Source of the DNA: Pseudoalteromonas sp. BSi20652
GTDB lineage: Bacteria > Pseudomonadota > Gammaproteobacteria > Enterobacterales > Alteromonadaceae
Reading direction: 5' to 3'
Assembly: GCF_000239855.1 (NCBI RefSeq)
Contig: NZ_BADT01000199.1
Location: 1-43,074 of the forward strand
DNA: 43,074 nt
Below the pieces are notes generated by a model. It searched no databases and was not told the DNA's origin. It saw only the letters and a program-made list of their open reading frames with translations. Below are positions 7,168 through 14,402 of this stretch, in pieces (positions within the stretch are counted from its first letter, which is position 1; every line of letters starts with the position of its first letter). The position numbers were made by a program, and so were the translations under genes.

Positions 7168-8313
7168 GTGTACTCAGGAAAACAAGTTATTAAAGCTGGA
7201 GAAACACTTTTATTATCCAACCTAAGCGATACAGACCCTGATTTATTTTCTCGTAGTATGGATATTTTGTCTTTTTGGCGCTTTTCGTTTGAAGATGCAT
7301 TAGACACAGCCTTTTCAATATTAGTAAGGGAAACCTTACCACATGATAGTGAAGCAATTTTTGCCAAGAGATTAAAACGCCATCCTTCTATAGTTTCAAA
7401 ACTAAAACGTTTTGATACGATGAAGCTAAAAAATATGCAAGATATCGGTGGTTGTAGAGTAATTTTAAAGGATGAAAAAAAATTACGCAAAGTAGTTCGA
7501 AGTTTAAAATTACTTCCTGAGTTTCAAAATAAAAATAGCAAATATAAATATAAGGATTATATCAAAACACCTAAAAAGGATGGTTATCGAGGGTATCATC
7601 TAATAGGGCGCTTCATTGATAGTGAAGGGAAAGAGAAGAGTATTGAAATTCAGTTACGAACAAATATTCAGCACTCTTGGGCGACAGCTTTAGAAATTGT
7701 CGACTTATTTACTGGACAAGCTTTGAAATCGAGTATTGGTGAAGATAAATGGAAAGATTTTTTCAGTGCTACTAGTGAACAATTTGAAGTTATTGAAAGG
7801 ATGCCTTTATATTCTGGGTTATCGCCCCAAGAGTTTGTTTCAAAGTTTGCGAAAAAGTTAAGTTCGAGCAATGATATACAACTAATATATAGTCATAAAT
7901 TATGCTTGTATTATTTAAAGGATTTAGGCGTTATAGAGCGTTTGGGTGCATTTGCAGGTTCTTTAAAGGTAATTGATAACCAACTTTTAGAAATAGATAG
8001 TAAGCCTGGTTACATACTTTTGGTAATTGACTTTGATGAAAATAATTTAACCTCTACTTTGTTTTCGGATGATCTGGATGGTAAGAGAGACGCCGAAAAA
8101 AGTTATATTGAAGCGGAAAAATATGCCGCTGCAGAAGATGGGATTGTCGTTGCACTCGTTTCATCGTCAAATGTAGGCGGAATAAGGGATGCTTATCCAA
8201 ACTATTTCGCTGATTCTACAAACTTTTTAAAGTATTTAGAATTGTTAACTAAAATTGACAATCCTATTAGGCTAAATATGAAACGTAGAATGAAATTTGC
8301 TGGCGAAAGATAG
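7168..8313 (+). CDS. RelA/SpoT-domain (p)ppGpp synthetase-like protein, single-domain
   Basis: A 381-aa protein with one nucleotidyltransferase domain of the RelA/SpoT type at about 65-185. Motifs line up with active synthetases: SKLKRF (77-82), DIGGCRVIL (92-100), DYIKTPKKDGYRGYH (130-144, Y140 in the substrate-stacking position) and EIQLRT (160-165, catalytic-type E160). It lacks the HD hydrolase, TGS and ACT domains of long RelA/SpoT enzymes. The C-terminal 180 residues belong to no domain I recognise. Size and layout resemble small alarmone synthetases and fused toxin types such as CapRel, but no antitoxin gene is adjacent. The GTG start is forced by a stop at 7123 and the Shine-Dalgarno is weak. 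The gene is AT-rich and sits beside the IS, so transfer is plausible. Confidence 0.8.
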   Translation: MYSGKQVIKAGETLLLSNLSDTDPDLFSRSMDILSFWRFSFEDALDTAFSILVRETLPHDSEAIFAKRLKRHPSIVSKLKRFDTMKLKNMQDIGGCRVILKDEKKLRKVVRSLKLLPEFQNKNSKYKYKDYIKTPKKDGYRGYHLIGRFIDSEGKEKSIEIQLRTNIQHSWATALEIVDLFTGQALKSSIGEDKWKDFFSATSEQFEVIERMPLYSGLSPQEFVSKFAKKLSSSNDIQLIYSHKLCLYYLKDLGVIERLGAFAGSLKVIDNQLLEIDSKPGYILLVIDFDENNLTSTLFSDDLDGKRDAEKSYIEAEKYAAAEDGIVVALVSSSNVGGIRDAYPNYFADSTNFLKYLELLTKIDNPIRLNMKRRMKFAGER

Positions 8314-8395
8314 CATTCAGTAAAAAGTTTGTGTAGTTTTACTTTTTTTGGTTGCCTTTAATAATATTTAAAATGCCACTACGGAACTAAAGGCA

Positions 8396-9007
8396 TTAGG
8401 ATCTACAAACCTTTACCCCAGCTCCCGCATGCTTAAGCGCAATAATTTGCCCTTTACCGTTATGCGCCATAGCCAGCATATCACCAGTGTTTATATTACT
8501 TTCTACCGCATGTTTACCTTTTAAATCACTTAACAGTGAATGCTTAATTTGCACGAGCACCTCGCCATGACAGCTGGCTATAAACCAGTCGTTGTCGACC
8601 TTAACGAGCGTGCCGTATTCTATGTGGCGTTGCTGATGGCGCCGTAAATCGTTAGCTAATTGACTATCAAGCGCGTGTTTTTGCTCGTTTATAGAGCTTG
8701 CGTAGCTACCAGCTTGGTTTATTTCGTGTGTTTTAATAATTGAATAGTCGTGAATATCTATAGTGTTAAGCACGGTTTTAGGCTCTGTATTTATTACGTT
8801 GTTATTATCAAACACAATAAAAGCAAACACACCGAGTGCGCAGGCAAGGCTGGTTAGCTGCAGCGTAAAGCCGAACTTTTTAGGCTTTGTTTGCGTGGAC
8901 TTTTTAAGTAACACTTTTTGCTGATCGCTTGTAAGTGTAGTGCGCGCTTTTCGCTCTTTGTAATGTTGTGTGAGCTTTTGATCAAACGGCTCATCAGGCT
9001 TGTTCAT
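8396..9007 (-). CDS. Probable membrane regulator (anti-sigma-like) of the ECF factor
   Basis: A 203-aa protein with a basic, hydrophilic N-terminus (1-45), one membrane segment at about 46-66 and a periplasmic C-terminal part. Its first 14 bp overlap the end of the sigma-factor gene, a translational coupling typical of anti-sigma factors. No zinc-finger or known anti-sigma domain is visible. Function is inferred only from topology and coupling, and the family is not recognised. An inverted repeat (TGCCTTTA at 8353, TAAAGGCA at 8388) lies just past the stop codon but has no T-run. Confidence 0.65.
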   Translation of the reverse strand: MNKPDEPFDQKLTQHYKERKARTTLTSDQQKVLLKKSTQTKPKKFGFTLQLTSLACALGVFAFIVFDNNNVINTEPKTVLNTIDIHDYSIIKTHEINQAGSYASSINEQKHALDSQLANDLRRHQQRHIEYGTLVKVDNDWFIASCHGEVLVQIKHSLLSDLKGKHAVESNINTGDMLAMAHNGKGQIIALKHAGAGVKVCRS

Positions 9008-9602
9008 TGTTTGCTCCTAATAAACGTTTAAGGTTTTGCTTGGCATAGCGCAGCCTTGTTTTAATGGTCTCAAGGCTGCTTTGCGTTATAAGTTCTATGT
9101 CGGTGAGCGAAAAGCCTTCTTGTTGTAAGGTTATGGCTTCACGCTGTACAAAGCTGAGTTGTTTTAGCGCGGCGTCGAACGCGTCATAGCTTATGTTTGA
9201 GCTGCCTATATGCGAGTTTCCACTAGTTAAGTCACTGCTATTTAAGTCGCTTTCGCTTTTATCATTTTGTGCTGCTAAATGCGTGTTTTCGTCAAGCTCT
9301 ACAAAGTGCTGTTGCCTGCGGTATTCGTCAATGAGTGTGTTGCGGGCAAGTTTAAATAACCACGCTTTTGGTGTGGTTTGGGCTTGGTAAAGGTGGCGTT
9401 TTTCGATTACTTTTAGCCATGTTTGTTGGCTTACGTCGTATGCTAAATGAGTATTAGATTGCGTAACAAGGTAGTGGTATAAGTCGTTACTGTAGAGGGC
9501 AATAAGCTGCTCTAAGTAACGATTGTCGCCACTTTTTGCGTAACTTGCCATGCAGTCCTTGCTTGGCGTTTCAAATAACCATGACTTAATACTTAGTAGC
9601 AT
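8994..9602 (-). CDS. ECF-type RNA polymerase sigma-70 family factor
   Basis: A 202-aa protein when begun at the ATG at 9602 (MLLSIKSWLF), which lies 14 bp after the tonB-like stop. A longer frame from 9680 would overlap tonB by 65 bp and is less likely. Region 2 runs about 22-87 (LYHYLVT...DVSQQTWLKV...KAWLFKLARNTLIDEYRR). Region 4 runs about 135-195 (LKQLSFVQREAITL...GFSLTDIE...TIKTRLRYAKQNLKRLL). The linker is unusually long, serine- and asparagine-rich and acidic. The gene is probably co-transcribed with tonB upstream and the membrane protein downstream. The signal it senses is unknown. Confidence 0.88.
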   Translation of the reverse strand: MLLSIKSWLFETPSKDCMASYAKSGDNRYLEQLIALYSNDLYHYLVTQSNTHLAYDVSQQTWLKVIEKRHLYQAQTTPKAWLFKLARNTLIDEYRRQQHFVELDENTHLAAQNDKSESDLNSSDLTSGNSHIGSSNISYDAFDAALKQLSFVQREAITLQQEGFSLTDIELITQSSLETIKTRLRYAKQNLKRLLGANNEQA

Positions 9603-9615
9603 AGGCTCATCGCTT

Positions 9616-10245
9616 TTATTGTTGTAATTTAAAATCGAGCTGTACGGTTTGACCTGTTTGTAATTGTGCCACACCTTCAATTACTTTGGGGCGATATTTC
9701 CAGCGTTTAATGGCTCTTATTGCTTCGCGGTCAAAGGTGCGTTTTGGCTCGGCGTTAATAACTACAGGGTCGATTACTTCCCCCGTTGGCGAAATACTAA
9801 AACTTAGTTGCACCCAACCTTCAATACCATCGCGCGCTGCTGTGGTTGGGTATTTAGGGTTTATGCGCACTATGGGTGTTGCATCCCCTGTTGGGCGATT
9901 AATGGTGTTGTTAATGTCGCCACCAAAATCGTCAATAGTCACCGGCGTAAAGTCGCTAATTGCCAACACAGGATCGGCTGATGTATCAAGCGGTGGAGCT
10001 TTTTGCGGCACTTTAGGCATTGGCGGTGGCGGCTGTATTTTTTGTATATGCCTGACTTTTGAATCCTCAGGTGCCTGAAAAATCTCTACTATAATATCGC
10101 CCCCTGGTTTAACTGGTGCGCGTTGCTCGCCACTTATTAAATATTGCATAAACGCAAAAGCTGCAAAGGTCATTGCGGCGCCGCCAATAACGGCAGTCGA
10201 TGTTTTAATAAATACTGGGCTGTTAGGTACTTCAAGTGTGTGCAT
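9616..10245 (-). CDS. tonB: TonB-family energy transducer
   Basis: A 209-aa protein when started at the ATG at 10245, which has GGAG at a 7-bp spacing. An upstream TTG at 10257 would place that GGAG inside the gene. Membrane anchor at about 13-36, a proline-rich stretch (QPPPPMPKVPQKAPP, about 70-84) that spans the periplasm, and a C-terminal TonB domain (PKYPTTAARDGIEGWVQLSF, FDREAIRAIKRWKYRP, VQLDFKLQ). It would carry proton-motive energy to TonB-dependent receptors along with ExbB/ExbD encoded elsewhere. It heads an operon with an ECF sigma factor, which may link it to envelope or nutrient sensing. Confidence 0.9.
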   Translation of the reverse strand: MHTLEVPNSPVFIKTSTAVIGGAAMTFAAFAFMQYLISGEQRAPVKPGGDIIVEIFQAPEDSKVRHIQKIQPPPPMPKVPQKAPPLDTSADPVLAISDFTPVTIDDFGGDINNTINRPTGDATPIVRINPKYPTTAARDGIEGWVQLSFSISPTGEVIDPVVINAEPKRTFDREAIRAIKRWKYRPKVIEGVAQLQTGQTVQLDFKLQQ

Positions 10246-10400
10246 AAGCCGCTCCAAATTTTATTGACCACTACAATTAGGGGGTTTTCAAAGCTATAAC
10301 GGGTGGCAAATCAAAAAGGGGTGAAATAATTTTATAAAAAATGTGGGGTTTAGTTACAATAGCCATTCGCAAATATTAAAACTTAACTTTTTAGGCTGTT

Positions 10401-10907
10401 ATGCAACTCATTGAAATAAATAAAGCGCGTTACCGTAAACATTTAAACCGTGTTATTGCAGGATGTGGTATTGGTTTGGCTGTAGGCAGCTTGGCTATAT
10501 CGCAAACGCTGATTGCTTTATTTCCTGATGAAAGTGGTAGCCACTTTCATTGGAACTTAATAGGTGTTGCTATTACTAGCGTTGGGCTTGCGTGGTTACT
10601 TCATAAATATCGTACACATACGTTTATGATAGAAGTTGTTTATGTGTGGGAGCTTAAAAAAGCACTTAATAAAATAACCCGTAAAATGGCTAAATTAAAA
10701 GCCGCTGGCCGTGAAGGTAATGCCGATGCGTTATTAGCGATTCACTATAGCTACGCGGGCTCTCGGTTATTGTGGCAGTTAGACGATAACCTAATCACTA
10801 TGGACGATTTAGCCATTAAACAAGCTGAGCTTGAATCTGTTGCAGCGCAACATAACGTAACGCTTAACGTTGAAGATTACGATGAAAGCATTTTAAAACA
10901 GTTTTAA
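10401..10907 (+). CDS. DUF3087 family membrane protein
   Basis: A 168-aa protein with two membrane segments (about 18-40 and 51-67) followed by a mostly helical cytoplasmic domain that includes a basic stretch (WELKKALNKITRKMAKLKAAGR). It matches the DUF3087 family as I recall it, found in Pseudoalteromonas, Shewanella and Vibrio. The role is unknown. It is followed 34 bp later by the phosphatase gene with a GAGGAG ribosome site and may share its transcript. A divergent promoter region (10246-10400) separates it from tonB. Confidence 0.75.
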   Translation: MQLIEINKARYRKHLNRVIAGCGIGLAVGSLAISQTLIALFPDESGSHFHWNLIGVAITSVGLAWLLHKYRTHTFMIEVVYVWELKKALNKITRKMAKLKAAGREGNADALLAIHYSYAGSRLLWQLDDNLITMDDLAIKQAELESVAAQHNVTLNVEDYDESILKQF

Positions 10908-10941
10908 AACGTAGGTTTTTAAATTAGTCAGAGGAGCCTTA

Positions 10942-11391
10942 ATGAAAAAAGTACTCATAGTTTGTTTAGGTAATATTTGCCGCTCGCCAACCGCAGAGGC
11001 GGTATTAAAAGCCCGTGCTAAAAAGCTAGGTGTTAACGTTAAAGTCGATTCGGCAGGGACTATTGGTTACCACGAAGGTAAAACGCCTGATAGTCGCTCA
11101 ATGGCAGCAGGGGAGAAGCGCGGTTATAGTTTTAAAGGTATTTATTCACGTAAAGTACGCACAAGCGACTTTACTGAGTTTGATTTAATTTTAGCGGCCG
11201 ATACGCAAAACTTAGCTGATTTAAAAGCCCAGTGCCCTGAGCATCTACAGTACAAATTAGCGCTGTTTTTAGAATATGGCGAGCAAGCCCAAAGCGCTAT
11301 TCCCGATCCTTATTACGGCGGCGATGATGGCTTTGAAAATGTGCTCGATTTAATAGAAGCGGCTAGCGATAAAATACTCGCTAAAATTTAA
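10942..11391 (+). CDS. Low-molecular-weight protein tyrosine phosphatase
   Basis: A 149-aa cytoplasmic phosphatase with the P-loop C8-LGNIC-R14-S at the N-terminus and the general-acid motif DPYYGG near 123-128. It hydrolyses phosphotyrosine. Bacterial relatives of the Wzb/Etp type act on capsule kinases, while others have stand-alone roles. No tyrosine kinase or polysaccharide genes are nearby, so the partner is unknown. It has a strong ribosome site (GAGGAG, 7 bp before ATG). Confidence 0.92.
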   Translation: MKKVLIVCLGNICRSPTAEAVLKARAKKLGVNVKVDSAGTIGYHEGKTPDSRSMAAGEKRGYSFKGIYSRKVRTSDFTEFDLILAADTQNLADLKAQCPEHLQYKLALFLEYGEQAQSAIPDPYYGGDDGFENVLDLIEAASDKILAKI

Positions 11392-11490
11392 TCCCTATTT
11401 TATTACTAAAGCTAAATTTAACGAGCTTTTTGTCGTATTGCATGATGTTCCTAAAGTAAGTACATTTTGTGCTTACTCAAAGGGAACTTT

Positions 11491-12000
11491 ATGAAAACAA
11501 AAATATTACTACTCACTTTATCCATCGCTTCTTGTTCTACTTTTGCTAACGATGTTAGTTTTTCGATTGGGGGTGGCTATCCTTACTTAGTTATTCCTGA
11601 GGTGTCTTTATCGGCTAACGACAACACACAACGCTGGTATGCAAACTATAAACTAGGCCTTGATGATGGATTTTCTGCCGGTTTTGAACAAGCAGTAAGC
11701 GATAATAAAAAACATGCATTTGGCGTACTTGTGGGCGCTATTGGTGCAAGAGATACAGACCAAGAGTGTGAAAGTTCAACTAATGATGTAGCAACTGACT
11801 TTGCTAATACTCTCAGTTGTGTAATTGGCGGTATTTTTGATGAAGAAACAACAAACGGCATAGGGCTTACGTACAGCTATAACTTTAATGGACTGAACAG
11901 CGCTGGTTTTAGATTAGAGCTAGATGTTGGCTACGGTAAAGCAAGCGACAGCAATGAAAAAAGAGCTGATGGTGGTATTAGTGTAAGTTACGAATTTTAA
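11491..12000 (+). CDS. Hypothetical exported protein, beta-barrel-like
   Basis: A 169-aa protein from the ATG at 11491, preceded by AAGGGAAC. An in-frame start 24 bp earlier lacks a good site and would block the signal peptide. Signal peptide at 1-19 (ends STFAND). The rest is rich in alternating aromatic and polar residues with glycine turns, and the C-terminus ends in phenylalanine (VSYEF), the pattern of small outer-membrane beta-barrels. Two cysteines (in DQECES and LSCVIG) could form a disulfide. I recognise no family. Confidence 0.7.
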   Translation: MKTKILLLTLSIASCSTFANDVSFSIGGGYPYLVIPEVSLSANDNTQRWYANYKLGLDDGFSAGFEQAVSDNKKHAFGVLVGAIGARDTDQECESSTNDVATDFANTLSCVIGGIFDEETTNGIGLTYSYNFNGLNSAGFRLELDVGYGKASDSNEKRADGGISVSYEF

Positions 12001-12016
12001 CTACGTAGAATTTGTA

Positions 12017-12294
12017 TTAGTTGGTATTAAAAAATGCGCATAAAGCGCCTTTTTTAATGAGCCGCTTTTGGTGGCGGTTAATTTTAAAGTCGAGTTGTAC
12101 CTGAGAAATAGCGCTAACGGGTTTGCCATTTTCAAACTTTGGCGTGTAACGCCATGCTCCAAGTGTTTTGTGCTGCGTTTAAAAATAATCCCAATTATTT
12201 ATAATTATATTTTTAGGAGCATTGCAAGGTGACGCCATGGTTGTTTCTAAATCGGGTAAGTTAAAGTAAGCGTAAAGGTACTTTTGTAGGCTTA
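12017..12294 (-). pseudogene. Decayed TonB C-terminal fragment
   Basis: The minus strand can be read as a TonB C-terminal domain: LGAWRYTPKFENGKPV followed by ISQVQLDFKI, running to a TAA at 12017. In the same frame upstream it reads YLYAYFNLPDLETTMA..., broken by a TAA near 12185, with a further stop near 12295 and no start codon or signal anchor. It is thus a truncated relative of the intact TonB gene at 9616-10245, in the same orientation and 2 kb away. It may be the remnant of an old duplication. The rest of 12001-12438 holds only the terminator and the ribA promoter region. Confidence 0.65.
12029..12055 (+). terminator. Rho-independent terminator after the exported-protein gene
   Basis: A6-T-GCGC, loop ATAAA, GCGC-C-T6. 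The A and T runs pair to extend the short GC stem. It lies about 30 bp after the stop codon at 12000. Confidence 0.7.
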
Positions 12295-12384
12295 TTTATT
12301 TGTTATTAGCATTGAAAATAGGAGCTGTCGTCGCCATATATTTGCCATAAACAGTCTTGTACTACGGTGTATTTATCCTATTTT

Positions 12385-12397
12385 GTGATATTATCAC
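12385..12397. promoter_or_regulatory. Palindrome upstream of ribA
   Basis: GTGATA-T-TATCAC is a perfect 13-bp palindrome 41 bp before the ribA start. It is a plausible operator for a dimeric regulator. No FMN-riboswitch-like sequence is seen here. Confidence 0.35.
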
Positions 12398-12438
12398 TTT
12401 ATTATCGTGTCGTAGTTATTTAAATATTTGGATTTGTC

Positions 12439-13062
12439 GTGGCGCAAGTAAGAGCAAGAGTCCAGCTTAATGTTGGCAGAAATAGTGATATCCCTGCAGA
12501 AATAATCTCATTTACTGATTTAAAAGATGGTAAAGAACATATTGCTATGGTGTTTAACAACGCCGATATAGAGCAAGATGTACCGCTTATTCGTATGCAT
12601 TCAGAGTGTTTAACAGGTGATGTATTTTACTCATCGCGTTGTGATTGCGGCGAGCAGCTAAATGAATGTATTGAAATGATGCACGAGCAAGGCGGTATAT
12701 TATTGTATTTACGCCAAGAAGGCCGTGGCATTGGTTTATACAACAAAATTGACGCTTACGTACTGCAATCGCAAGGTATGAACACCTATGAGGCTAATAA
12801 TCATTTAGGCTTTGCTGATGATTTACGTGATTTTTCTGATGCGGTACTAATGCTCAATGCGCTTAATTTAAGTCACGTTAAATTAATGACTAATAATCCT
12901 AAAAAGCTTAATGCATTAAAAGATGCGGGTATTAGTGTTGATTCGGTTGTGGGCACACATGCGCACATTAAAGCGGGTGTTGCGGGTAATAAATCGTACC
13001 TAGAAACAAAAATTAAGCATGGCGCGCATATGTTAGATATTAAGAAAATTAAAAAACCTTAA
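12439..13062 (+). CDS. ribA: GTP cyclohydrolase II
   Basis: A 207-aa enzyme that opens GTP to the first riboflavin precursor. Zinc-site block [21 protein letters not shown] (about 54-74) holds the three cysteines. The GTP-binding [13 protein letters not shown] (about 92-104) and the C-terminal LMTNNPKKL (about 150-158) are all present. It is a stand-alone RibA, not fused to RibB. Start is GTG ([10 protein letters not shown]). It is monocistronic, with a palindrome upstream and a strong terminator downstream. Confidence 0.95.
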   Translation: MAQVRARVQLNVGRNSDIPAEIISFTDLKDGKEHIAMVFNNADIEQDVPLIRMHSECLTGDVFYSSRCDCGEQLNECIEMMHEQGGILLYLRQEGRGIGLYNKIDAYVLQSQGMNTYEANNHLGFADDLRDFSDAVLMLNALNLSHVKLMTNNPKKLNALKDAGISVDSVVGTHAHIKAGVAGNKSYLETKIKHGAHMLDIKKIKKP

Positions 13063-13096
13063 CTATTTAATTACGTTTCGTCTATTAATCCCCCCT

Positions 13097-13128
13097 CACG
13101 CCAAGTTATACTTGGCGTGTTTCGTTTT
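13097..13128 (+). terminator. Rho-independent terminator of ribA
   Basis: A nine-base-pair perfect stem CACGCCAAG / CTTGGCGTG with loop TTATA, followed by TTTCGTTTT, 35 bp after the ribA stop. Confidence 0.85.
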
Positions 13129-13143
13129 AAATTAAGAGCAAGT

Positions 13144-13931
13144 ATGTCTACACAATTACGAATTTTTAAAGCCGATGCAGGGCTAAAGTGGTTAAAAGCC
13201 GGATGGCTTATTTTTAAAACCCAGCCAGCAACCTTATTTTTATGCATTTATTTATTGGCATTGTAGGGCTGCTGTCTTTATTTTTACCACTGCTGCAAGT
13301 AGTAGCAGCACTAGCTACGCCATTTTTAACCGCAGGGTTTTACCAAGCGGTGCTTAGTAAGCAGCAGGGCGGAAAAATTATGCTAGCCGATATTCTCAAG
13401 CCATTTACGGCTAAGGGAAATCGTTTAGGGTTATTACGTTTAGCACTTTATCAAATGGGTGCGGGCATTTTAATGGCGTTACTTGCTAATGGCTTATTTG
13501 CCGATGCAGTGGCTGTTATGAGCCAACCAGGACTTGATCCAAACGTAGCGCTTGAACAAATGCTTGAGAGTATTTCGGGCGCGAATGTAATTTTATTTTT
13601 TATGGCAATGCTAATTTACTTAACTGCATTTGCGTACGCTGTGCCACTTGTTTATTTTAGTAAAGAAACACGCATTTTAACGGCGCTTAAAAAGTCGTTA
13701 ATGGTGTTTTATCATAATATTTTGCCACTTGGTGTTTTTGGTCTTATTTGCGCATTATTTATGGCGCTTTCGATGTTCTTATCGTTCTTACCACTGTTGA
13801 TTTTAATGCCGATTTGCTACATTAGCTTTTTTGTATCTTATCAAGCCATTTTTATGCCTGTTGTACCACCAAGTGACGACATTAATGTTAAGCCACTTAG
13901 CAGTGAAACAAGCGGGCGTTTTGACGCTTAA
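13144..13931 (+). CDS. BPSS1780-like multi-pass membrane protein (frameshifted)
   Basis: Two frames form one gene. The ATG at 13144, with AAGAG before it, gives MSTQLRIFKADAGLKWLKAG...KTQPATLF and then meets a TAG. From 13242 the next frame continues MHLFIGIVGLLSLFLPLLQ to 13931. Restoring one T to the T5 run at 13237-13241 joins them as ATLFFMHLFIG and gives 262 aa. The GWLIFKTQP start is typical of BPSS1780-family inner-membrane proteins, and about five membrane helices follow. The ATG at 13242 alone has no ribosome site. The stop overlaps recX by 1 bp (TAATG), so the pair is translationally coupled. The indel is probably a sequence error. Confidence 0.7.
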
Positions 13932-14383
13932 TGGATGATAAATTAAAGCAAAAACTAAAAAACTATGTACTTTGGTTACTAGGGCGCCAAGAATATTCGC
14001 GTCGTGAGTTAACGCTCAAATTACAGCAAAAAGAAGCCACAGAAGAGTTTATTGAAACGCTGCTTGATTGGTGCGAAAAGCATAATTTTATTAACGAGCA
14101 GCGATACTGTGAAGGCTTTGTAAGAAAACACATATTTAAATGCCACGGGCTTAAGCGAATACAAAGCGAAGCTATGGGCAAAGGGATTGATCGTTCGCTA
14201 CTTGAATTGGTAGTTGAAGAGCTTGAAGTAGATTGGTTTGAGCTTGCGCAGGATGCGTACAATAAAAAATATTCGAATACACCGGCCGATCTCGATTACA
14301 AAGATAAAGCTAAGCGCGTGCGCTACTTAATGTATCGGGGTTTTAGCTACGATGAAATTAATTTTGCAATGCAAGCACAGTAA
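13931..14383 (+). CDS. recX: Regulatory protein RecX
   Basis: A 150-aa all-helical protein with three RecX repeats (YVLWLLGRQEYSRREL, ...EKHNFINEQRYCEGF..., YKDKAKRVRYLMYRGFSYDEI). RecX binds and restrains RecA filaments. Here recA is not next to it. recX instead overlaps the membrane-protein gene by 1 bp and is followed 19 bp later by alaS, so expression may be tied to these. Its length matches E. coli RecX. Confidence 0.93.
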   Translation: MDDKLKQKLKNYVLWLLGRQEYSRRELTLKLQQKEATEEFIETLLDWCEKHNFINEQRYCEGFVRKHIFKCHGLKRIQSEAMGKGIDRSLLELVVEELEVDWFELAQDAYNKKYSNTPADLDYKDKAKRVRYLMYRGFSYDEINFAMQAQ

Positions 14384-14402
14384 ATACAGGTGAGACTTTC
14401 AA

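Noticed and set aside
9686-10078. 130-codon plus-strand frame opposite tonB
   Set aside because: Shadow of the tonB coding frame, serine- and glycine-rich with no family resemblance.
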